The translations under genes and the position numbers were made by a program. From contig JBDZVX010000151.1 in assembly GCA_040255925.1 (NCBI GenBank), positions 1 through 5,483 on the forward strand: a stretch of 5,483 nucleotides of DNA. Reading direction: 5' to 3'. Position 1 is the first letter of the stretch, and each line of letters begins with the position of its first letter. A model generated the notes under the pieces. It worked only from the letters and a program-made list of their open reading frames with translations, was not told the origin of the DNA and did not search any database. This DNA is from Nitrolancea sp040255925 (GTDB lineage: Bacteria; Chloroflexota; Chloroflexia; Thermomicrobiales; Thermomicrobiaceae). Shown in pieces: positions 1 to 4,784 of the stretch.

Positions 1-2
1 TG

Positions 3-491
3 GTTGCGATCTTCATTCTCGCGGCCGCGTTCTTTGAGGTCCGGATGATCCAGGTCGAAGCCGCCCTCTGCAACATCCCGGTCGGCCAGTTCGCCCTCTG
101 GGATCTCGGCGGCGTCTCCCCGAAATCCCCGCTCGCGTTTGCCGTCCGAGGTGGTCCGCGCGATGTCGTCGTCACCGATGACGGGATCGTGGTCGGCATG
201 CTCTGGCGGGAGCATGTCCTGGAGGCCATTAGCGAGGGAAATTCAGTGCAGGTCCAGGACATCATGGACCGCGATATCACCCCGATGGAGGCCAGCGAGT
301 CCATCTACGACGTCCATCAGCGGATGCTCGCCACCGGCTATCCAGCGATTCCGATCACCGAGAGCGGGATCTACCGCGGCATCTTCACGTCGGAGCGCCT
401 GGAGCACGTGCACCGGTACCTCCATGACTCCTTTCGCGGCAGCGAGCGGTATCGAGGACTCGCCCGCGCGCTCGGGTTGTTCGGCCGCTAA
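3..491 (+). CDS. M50 site-2-protease-like protein, C-terminal part with CBS pair (copy A, 5' end outside the window)
   Basis: The reading frame is open from the window start and ends at TAA 489-491. It encodes the last 162 residues, identical to residues 50-211 of the copy at 3612-4247. The first ~12 residues finish a hydrophobic membrane segment (AIFILAAAFFEV). Two CBS-like units follow: one around VVVTDDGIVVGMLWREHVLEAI and one from VQDIMDRDITPMEASESI to about RYLH, with the usual pattern of strand, short acidic turn and G-x-x-x-G/T. In M50B peptidases such a pair sits after the membrane core and senses nucleotides or ligands. The ATG at 45 has GAGG five bases upstream and could start a soluble 148-residue CBS-only protein. 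The HExxH part is not visible here. Confidence 0.75.
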   Translation, partial: VAIFILAAAFFEVRMIQVEAALCNIPVGQFALWDLGGVSPKSPLAFAVRGGPRDVVVTDDGIVVGMLWREHVLEAISEGNSVQVQDIMDRDITPMEASESIYDVHQRMLATGYPAIPITESGIYRGIFTSERLEHVHRYLHDSFRGSERYRGLARALGLFGR

Positions 492-789
492 CGGCTCCAC
501 ACCACCCTAATTCGGAGCCTGTTCTCGTATTCCCAGGCGTGATTCCGCGCATAAACAAACGACCTGGTATGCGAATATCACGTGGGACCCTACGTTGTCA
601 TCGGTCCTGCATCACTCTGTCCTGGCCGCCGGTTTTTCTTACGCCGTTCGCGCTCCGTTGGCCGGCGTATCGGCAGGTAGCCGGGGCCGTCCGAGATCCC
701 CATGGCCTTCGGCCGCCACCCAGGATGAAAAGCCAGCGCGAGCGCCGCGAGAGAAGGTCAGAATGGGAGTCATCGCGTTATTTTCAACG
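492..789. other. About 300 bp without a convincing gene (copy A)
   Basis: Lies between the end of the CBS protein and the transposase remnant. Short open frames exist on both strands (for example 539-802 and 595-1011 on +), but they are arginine- and serine-rich, have no recognisable motif, and the second runs through the transposase remnant in the wrong frame. Apart from the weak stem-loop at 493-519 nothing is supported. It may be decayed flank of the lost insertion sequence. Confidence 0.5.
493..519 (+). terminator. Possible weak stem-loop after the M50/CBS gene (copy A)
   Basis: GGCTCC at 493-498 pairs with GGAGCC at 514-519 across a 15-base loop, beginning one base after the TAA stop. 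The following bases (TGTTCTCGTATT) are only partly T-rich, so intrinsic termination would be weak. The position fits a terminator better than the structure does. Confidence 0.3.
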
Positions 790-926
790 GAGTACGGATT
801 GATTGGAAGTATTCGCTCGGCCTGGCACTCATCGATCCCGGCTTCGATTTCTCCGTCCGCTGTACATTCCACGCCCAGATGGTTTAGGGAGCTGGTGAGC
901 GCCTCTTGCCCGATGCGCTTCCTCAC
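790..926 (+). pseudogene. Decayed fragment of an IS1182-type transposase (copy A)
   Basis: Reading the + strand in the frame of base 795 gives RIDWKYSLGLALIDPGFDFS, then VRCTFHAQMV, an in-frame TAG at 885-887, and then GAGERLLPDALPH. The first part matches residues 94-119 of the transposase piece at 3241-3603 (RIDWKYALGLELTDPGFDFS). At DNA level 795-870 and 3520-3595 differ at 8 of 76 positions. The part after the stop resembles the family's continuation (an A/G-G-A-E-x-x-L-L-D-x-L-L pattern, from memory). Roughly 44 codons remain, without the DDE catalytic core, so it cannot be active. The 89% identity means it comes from a different or older element than the piece at 3241, not from the recent 3756-bp duplication. 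Confidence 0.75.
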
Positions 927-1028
927 AGTAATACATGTGAATATCTCACGGCACGGAGAAGAAGCGCGCATCGTGCTTGCGGCTCTGCAGGGAGAGATCA
1001 CTATCGTGTGAGGACGGGCTTGCGTGTG

Positions 1029-1883
1029 CTACGGTCGGCGAAGCCAGACGGTCGCGCCAGGATGCCAACCCGCGAGGACAGTCCAGCCGTGACGGATGGG
1101 GAGCGGCCGGTAAGCGGCACTGAGGTAGCCGGAGACGCTGACGTGGACACCGTCCCAGTCCTTGGCGACCTTGGCCCAGTCGGGAATGATAAGCCCTGTG
1201 GAGTCAGGGTATCCCCAGTCGTAGGTGAGGAAGCTCTTCGCGGCATAGGGAAATGAGTCGACGAATTCGGACCAGTCTCGCGCGCTGGCAATCTCGTAGA
1301 CACGCGGCTTGGTGTTACCGAATTCGAGTGGAGTATTGCTCACGGCAGGCCTGAGTTGGTAATCATCCAGGAGCCATGGCAGCCCGTTCCGCACCGTTCG
1401 CGCATCCAGGGTGAGCGGCAGACGGGGGGTGATCCACCAACTCGAATACCTGTCCAGCTGTGATGACGCGATGGCCACCTCATGGGCAAGGTCGAAGCGC
1501 TGCGGCCATTCCCAACCTAACGGAAGCTGCTCCGCGATTGCGAAAGGCGCCGACCACCAGTCGCCAATGCCGTGGGCATCAAGGTAATCAGCGACACGCC
1601 GCAGGTCAACGTCGAGGAGTTGGAGGATCGGGGCGATTCGCCGCCAGAAATGCCCGCTTCCGTGCGATGCACCTTCGACATGTTCCGCGAGCATCTCCTC
1701 AGCATACGCCAATGAGATGCCGCGACGCAGCCGATCTGAGGTACGTTCACGAAATTCCGCGACGATCCGCTCGGTCGAAACTCCTCGTAAGATGGCAACT
1801 TCGAGTTTTTCGGATCCCTCATCGACAAGTGTCGCCAAGTAGGCGCGCCCATTCCAACCCTCAAAGTACAGCTCACCGATCAT
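1029..1883 (-). CDS. Tryptophan-rich protein of unknown function, 284 aa (intact copy)
   Basis: Start chosen at ATG 1881-1883, giving MIGELYFEGWNG. A purine-rich AGAGAGAAGA tract lies about eight bases upstream. A longer start at 1952 would lie inside the 1913-1955 hairpin and adds a low-complexity Arg/Pro/Thr leader, so it is unlikely. The product looks soluble, with no signal peptide or membrane span. The N-terminal ~95 residues look helical and charged. The C-terminal two thirds are rich in Trp and aromatic residues: GDWWSAPFAIAEQL, SSWWITPRLPL, VYEIASARDWSEFV, PDWAKVAKDWDGVHVSVSGYL and GWTVLAGWHPGATVWL. The last three blocks recall, from memory, uncharacterised actinobacterial proteins with the order 'VYEI..DW', 'PDW..VA..WDGVHL', 'AGW.P..T.WL'. 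No catalytic motif is recognised, so no function is given. A secreted-protein gene lies 101 bp upstream on the same strand, separated by the hairpin. Confidence 0.75.
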   Translation of the reverse strand: MIGELYFEGWNGRAYLATLVDEGSEKLEVAILRGVSTERIVAEFRERTSDRLRRGISLAYAEEMLAEHVEGASHGSGHFWRRIAPILQLLDVDLRRVADYLDAHGIGDWWSAPFAIAEQLPLGWEWPQRFDLAHEVAIASSQLDRYSSWWITPRLPLTLDARTVRNGLPWLLDDYQLRPAVSNTPLEFGNTKPRVYEIASARDWSEFVDSFPYAAKSFLTYDWGYPDSTGLIIPDWAKVAKDWDGVHVSVSGYLSAAYRPLPIRHGWTVLAGWHPGATVWLRRP

Positions 1884-1912
1884 GACCAACTCTTCTCTCT
1901 GGGTAGGTGAGG

Positions 1913-1955
1913 GGTGTGGGGTCCGGCGCGTTCGCAACGCGCCGGACCCCACACC
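1913..1955. repeat. Perfect inverted repeat, 20-bp stem with 3-base loop
   Basis: The left arm 1913-1932 (GGTGTGGGGTCCGGCGCGTT) is the exact reverse complement of 1936-1955, around a CGC loop. It is very GC-rich and would fold tightly in RNA from either strand. It lies between the two - strand genes, 30 bases before the start at 1883 and 29 bases after the stop codon at 1985. Neither side has a run of T, so it is not a textbook intrinsic terminator. It could terminate or protect the upstream transcript, attenuate the downstream gene, or be a mobile repeat (REP-like) copy. The corresponding position in the second copy lies beyond the window end. Confidence 0.9.
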
Positions 1956-1984
1956 GGCAGCATCGCTATCACCGCTGATGGTTG

Positions 1985-2584
1985 TTAGGGGTTCGTTCCG
2001 CAGGGCAAGTTTGCTTCCTCATAAGCAGAGCCCCCTGCTGTCTGCCCATCGGGGAAGGTGCCGACGCTGGCGACGACCATTCGGAATGTCGTGTTGCGCG
2101 CGTCCGCACAAGGAACTTCTACGTTCTTCTGCTCGTAGCTGCTCACCCCGTAATTCCCGCCTTCAAAAGGCCCGCCAACGTGCTGATATCCCCACCATAC
2201 CGTCTTGTACATGTTCGTGGTGTGCCTAATGCTCACCATTGGCACGGTACATGTCGTCTTTGGCTTGCCTCCCGCGGCCCCATACGGCGGATACTTCTGG
2301 TATCCCGACTCCCGCATGTACACATAGCGGGTGTCCAGCGTGCAGGATGCCGCCGCAAGCGCCATGCCGTTGCCGACGTTTTCACCAAACGTAGCCGTCC
2401 CCTTCTCTATCTTCGCCATTTCGGCCCAGGTCAAGTCGTCCGGGCCTGGCGGTGGCGTTTGCGCGACAGCAACCTGACTTGACACGTCACGCTGGATGGC
2501 CAGTGCAGGATTGCCCGCACTCGTCATCAACGCAAGAGCCACAAGCCCACCGATAATCCAAGAGATTCGCCGTTGAATCCTCAT
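1985..2584 (-). CDS. Secreted four-cysteine protein of unknown function, 199 aa
   Basis: Start chosen at ATG 2582-2584 because AGGTGG lies six bases upstream and the product then begins with a textbook signal peptide. This has a basic MRIQRR, a hydrophobic ISWIIGGLVALALM and a probable cleavage after NPALA (residue 29). A start at 2629 would add 15 residues before the signal and has no such ribosome site. The mature part has a Pro-rich linker (QTPPPGPDD, 42-50), then a domain with Cys 81, 112, 159 and 195, suggesting two disulfides, and many aromatic residues (KTVWWGYQHVGG, SSYEQKNVEVPC). The cysteine spacing and strand-like segments suggest a compact beta fold outside the membrane. No lipobox, LPxTG or enzyme motif is seen. 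It is likely exported by Sec and its role is unknown. It is the best-preserved gene of the window. Confidence 0.82.
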   Translation of the reverse strand: MRIQRRISWIIGGLVALALMTSAGNPALAIQRDVSSQVAVAQTPPPGPDDLTWAEMAKIEKGTATFGENVGNGMALAAASCTLDTRYVYMRESGYQKYPPYGAAGGKPKTTCTVPMVSIRHTTNMYKTVWWGYQHVGGPFEGGNYGVSSYEQKNVEVPCADARNTTFRMVVASVGTFPDGQTAGGSAYEEANLPCGTNP

Positions 2585-2590
2585 CGCTGG

Positions 2591-2596
2591 CCACCT
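2591..2596 (-). promoter_or_regulatory. Ribosome binding site of the secreted protein
   Basis: On the - strand AAAGGTGG is followed by six bases and ATG (2582-2584). This fixes the start at 2584 rather than at the upstream ATG at 2629. Confidence 0.75.
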
Positions 2597-2623
2597 TTTC
2601 AATCTCGCCATTACTGGCTGGCA

Positions 2624-2656
2624 ATTCATCTAAGCTATTTTAGCTCATAGATGAAT
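2624..2656. promoter_or_regulatory. AT-rich inverted repeat upstream of the secreted-protein gene
   Basis: ATTCATCTA-AGCTA (2624-2637) pairs with TAGCT-CA-TAGATGAAT (2641-2656): 14 base pairs, a TTT loop and a two-base CA bulge in the right arm. It begins 40 bases upstream of the ATG at 2584. On the - strand TAAAAT lies across its centre and could be a -10 element, but no good -35 is seen. It could be an operator over the promoter, or a terminator for a lost gene upstream on the - strand. There is no T-run after it on either strand, which speaks against a simple terminator. Confidence 0.5.
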
Positions 2657-3219
2657 GTGAAGGTAAGAGTGTGACTCCGTGCGCCAATGTCTTGCCTGTA
2701 AAGTCCTGCTTTTCGTAATTCCAGATGTTACCGAATGGAGGGAGCCATGCCAACTGAAGACGAGATGACGAACATTGCGGGCCATGCCGGGTTGAAAAGA
2801 AATTAGCATCTCTCTTGCGTTCAGGATATCGTCCTAATGACATAGGAGCGGACAGCGATACATACGGTTGCGGTATTGGTATTCACAGTGCTCCGAGACG
2901 TATTGGGCAGAGCGTATTGGCGGTGGTATCCCACAGACCGACGAATCGTCTGCCCTGTCAAACCACACGTCCTACTTGCCATTTCCGGGAAGCGCTCTGC
3001 ACGACGTGCAAACATTGTTATAGAAGCAGCTAGGAAGGAAATGATCCGAGGCTAGTCAGCGGGGTTGATTCCTACCAGCACCCCCGCCTCGTAGCTCGGA
3101 AAAGCCGGCCAGAACCAGACGGAAGGTTGTTTCCATACGGCGGGAACCTCCCGGCTCATGGATCTCCATACCAATGTAAATACCGTTAGCGGATTCACGG
3201 CACCGCCCTTGAGGGCTGA
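2640..3219. other. About 580 bp of lower G+C without an intact gene
   Basis: Two 60-base lines here count to about 47-48% G+C, against 62-72% in lines of flanking genes. No frame has a start, ribosome site and recognisable motif together. On the - strand several protein-like pieces appear in different frames: one ending GARSHTLTFTFIYELK at the TAG 2635-2637; one around NTNTATVCIAVRSY (about 2845-2895); and one ending SYEAGVLVGINPAD at 3052, with a competing frame NGIYIGMEIHEPGGSRRMET over the same bases. They may be remains of a frameshifted - strand gene, but no family is recognised. The right end should be near the left edge of the insertion sequence. Confidence 0.45.
2998..3010. promoter_or_regulatory. 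Short perfect palindrome, possible operator
   Basis: TGCACG-A-CGTGCA is an inverted repeat with six-base arms. The AT-rich AACATTGTTATAG follows directly and contains a loose -10-like TTATAG. No gene start lies just downstream, so a regulatory role is only possible, not supported by context. Confidence 0.25.
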
Positions 3220-3243
3220 CATCCGGCGATCGCAAGCCGGATG
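3220..3243. repeat. Inverted repeat covering the transposase start codon
   Basis: CATCCGGC (3220-3227) pairs with GCCGGATG (3236-3243) around an 8-base loop; the right arm contains the ATG of the transposase. A second small dyad, GCCCT/AGGGC (3205-3216), lies just upstream. Insertion sequences often hide their start codon in such a hairpin when transcribed from outside, which lowers transposase made by read-through. That role is inferred from the general behaviour of such elements. The left terminal inverted repeat cannot be confirmed because no right end is present for comparison. Confidence 0.5.
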
Positions 3244-3603
3244 CAGATGAAGCAGAGGTGCCTGTTGTCGTTGCAGCCTCAACCGATCGGCCCAGTCCCC
3301 AGAGCGACCGCCCGCGTCGCCCAAGCCGCCTTCCCCAAAGGCAACGTCTATATGCAGATGCCGGACGTGCTCGGCGTCGTGTACACCGATGCCAGCTTTG
3401 TGCCGTTGTTCGCCCGGCGGAGCCGACCGGCGGAAACCCCCTGGCGCTTGGCCCTCGTCACCATCATGCAGTTTGCCGAGGGGTTGTCGGATCGGCAGGC
3501 CGCCGAGGCCGTCCGAGCACGGATTGATTGGAAGTATGCCCTCGGCCTGGAACTCACCGATCCCGGCTTCGATTTCTCGGTTCGCTATGCATTCCGCTCC
3601 CGG
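3241..3603 (+). pseudogene. IS1182-type transposase, N-terminal ~121 codons only
   Basis: Starts MQMKQRCLLSLQPQPIGPVP at ATG 3241. FPKGNVYMQMPDVLGVVY follows, then the conserved N-terminal (DUF772-like) domain from about residue 45: PWRLALVTIMQFAEGLSDRQ, AAEAVRARIDWKYALGLEL, TDPGFDFSV. This order of blocks is characteristic of IS1182-family DDE transposases, which usually run to roughly 450-500 residues. Everything after about residue 121, including the whole catalytic core, is missing. At 3596-3604 the sequence changes into the M50 peptidase gene in a different frame, and the transposase frame then ends in foreign codons at the stop before 3646. The product would be inactive. No convincing ribosome site precedes the ATG, which lies in a hairpin. 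Confidence 0.85.
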
Positions 3604-3604
3604 C
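3596..3604. other. Joint between transposase fragment and truncated M50 gene
   Basis: Left of here the transposase frame (first codon base at 3241 + 3n) is conserved to about residue 119-121. Similarity to the second transposase remnant is strong to 3595 and fades by 3603. Right of here the frame at 3597 + 3n reads LPAFSMDGGRVLRA, the third conserved M50 motif. The overlap CCCGGC (3599-3604) would be expected in both parents (family Arg-Ala-Arg-Leu codons and Leu-Pro-Ala codons), so a short-homology joint is plausible. The parent sequences are not in the window, so the exact break is inferred. Confidence 0.65.
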
Positions 3605-3611
3605 GTTCTCG

Positions 3612-4247
3612 ATGGATGGGGGACGGGTCCTTCGAGCGGCGCTGACCGCGATGACATCCCGCGTCATCGCGACCAGGATCTCCGTGATAATCGGCACCAT
3701 CTTGGCGGTCAGCCTCGTGATCGCCGGGGTCTATACGCACGACGTCGCGCTCCCGTTGGTTGCGATCTTCATTCTCGCGGCCGCGTTCTTTGAGGTCCGG
3801 ATGATCCAGGTCGAAGCCGCCCTCTGCAACATCCCGGTCGGCCAGTTCGCCCTCTGGGATCTCGGCGGCGTCTCCCCGAAATCCCCGCTCGCGTTTGCCG
3901 TCCGAGGTGGTCCGCGCGATGTCGTCGTCACCGATGACGGGATCGTGGTCGGCATGCTCTGGCGGGAGCATGTCCTGGAGGCCATTAGCGAGGGAAATTC
4001 AGTGCAGGTCCAGGACATCATGGACCGCGATATCACCCCGATGGAGGCCAGCGAGTCCATCTACGACGTCCATCAGCGGATGCTCGCCACCGGCTATCCA
4101 GCGATTCCGATCACCGAGAGCGGGATCTACCGCGGCATCTTCACGTCGGAGCGCCTGGAGCACGTGCACCGGTACCTCCATGACTCCTTTCGCGGCAGCG
4201 AGCGGTATCGAGGACTCGCCCGCGCGCTCGGGTTGTTCGGCCGCTAA
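3612..4247 (+). CDS. Truncated M50 site-2-protease-like protein with CBS pair (copy B)
   Basis: Homology starts at LPAFSMDGGR (from 3597), matching the conserved N-L-L/I-P-A-F-P-M-D-G-G-R motif whose Asp is the third zinc ligand of M50 intramembrane metalloproteases. Counting from the ATG at 3612, the product has 211 residues. Two membrane segments lie at about 22-41 and 46-61, and two CBS units at about 76-130 and 132-190. The N-terminal half with HExxH is absent, because a transposase fragment joins directly upstream in another frame. It therefore cannot be a protease and is best seen as a broken gene. A TTG at 3528 extends the frame, but its first ~23 codons are out-of-frame transposase sequence. 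Neither 3528 nor 3612 has a ribosome site. The ATG at 3801 (GAGG five bases before) could still give a soluble CBS-only 148-residue protein. Confidence 0.75.
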   Translation: MDGGRVLRAALTAMTSRVIATRISVIIGTILAVSLVIAGVYTHDVALPLVAIFILAAAFFEVRMIQVEAALCNIPVGQFALWDLGGVSPKSPLAFAVRGGPRDVVVTDDGIVVGMLWREHVLEAISEGNSVQVQDIMDRDITPMEASESIYDVHQRMLATGYPAIPITESGIYRGIFTSERLEHVHRYLHDSFRGSERYRGLARALGLFGR

Positions 4248-4545
4248 CGGCTCCACACCACCCTAATTCGGAGCCTGTTCTCGTATTCCCAGGCGTGATT
4301 CCGCGCATAAACAAACGACCTGGTATGCGAATATCACGTGGGACCCTACGTTGTCATCGGTCCTGCATCACTCTGTCCTGGCCGCCGGTTTTTCTTACGC
4401 CGTTCGCGCTCCGTTGGCCGGCGTATCGGCAGGTAGCCGGGGCCGTCCGAGATCCCCATGGCCTTCGGCCGCCACCCAGGATGAAAAGCCAGCGCGAGCG
4501 CCGCGAGAGAAGGTCAGAATGGGAGTCATCGCGTTATTTTCAACG
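4248..4545. other. About 300 bp without a convincing gene (copy B)
   Basis: Exact copy of 492-789. Apart from the weak stem-loop, no gene, RNA or regulatory element is supported. Confidence 0.5.
4249..4275 (+). terminator. Possible weak stem-loop after the M50/CBS gene (copy B)
   Basis: Identical to 493-519: GGCTCC and GGAGCC with a 15-base loop, one base after the TAA stop, and only a partly T-rich tail. Confidence 0.3.
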
Positions 4546-4682
4546 GAGTACGGATTGATTGGAAGTATTCGCTCGGCCTGGCACTCATCGATCCCGGCTT
4601 CGATTTCTCCGTCCGCTGTACATTCCACGCCCAGATGGTTTAGGGAGCTGGTGAGCGCCTCTTGCCCGATGCGCTTCCTCAC
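4546..4682 (+). pseudogene. Decayed fragment of an IS1182-type transposase (copy B)
   Basis: Exact copy of 790-926, with the same RIDWKYSLGLALIDPGFDFS stretch from 4551 and the same in-frame TAG (4641-4643). Because the damage is identical in both copies, it is older than the event that made the 3756-bp repeat. Confidence 0.75.
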
Positions 4683-4784
4683 AGTAATACATGTGAATAT
4701 CTCACGGCACGGAGAAGAAGCGCGCATCGTGCTTGCGGCTCTGCAGGGAGAGATCACTATCGTGTGAGGACGGGCTTGCGTGTG

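Larger units (their letters stand above)
1..1727. repeat. Direct repeat copy A (period 3756 bp)
   Basis: This block is repeated at 3757-5483 in the same orientation with a constant offset of 3756. Reading frames, non-coding stretches and the decayed transposase piece all recur at exactly that offset, and no mismatch was found in the blocks compared. The repeat touches both window ends, so its true length is unknown. It holds the end of the M50/CBS gene, a transposase remnant and the C-terminal four fifths of the tryptophan-rich gene. Identity that extends through non-coding and decayed sequence points to a very recent duplication, or to one molecule read twice, rather than to selection. Confidence 0.97.

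Noticed and set aside
595..1011. 138-residue + strand open frame (and its copy at 4351-4767)
   Set aside because: It crosses the transposase remnant in a different frame from the conserved one, is low-complexity and has no motif.
2815..3033. 72-residue + strand open frame
   Set aside because: No ribosome site, no recognisable motif, and it lies in the low-G+C debris region.
3041..3055. Four-codon frame after a strong AGGAAGGAA ribosome-like site
   Set aside because: The purine tract is too close to the ATG for normal spacing and the frame ends after four codons with no gene downstream to be led.
3520..3595. The 76-bp match between 795-870 and 3520-3595 as the source of the 3756-bp duplication
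   Set aside because: Recombination between these two would give a period of 2725 bp, or about 1031 bp for the next pair, not 3756 bp.
3528..3611. TTG start at 3528 for the M50/CBS protein
   Set aside because: It has no ribosome site, and the first ~23 codons are transposase DNA read out of frame; similarity to M50 proteins starts only at 3597.
3052..3657. 201-residue - strand open frame
   Set aside because: Its N-terminal two thirds run antisense to the transposase fragment and across the joint. Only the last ~50 codons could be a remnant, and another frame competes over the same bases.
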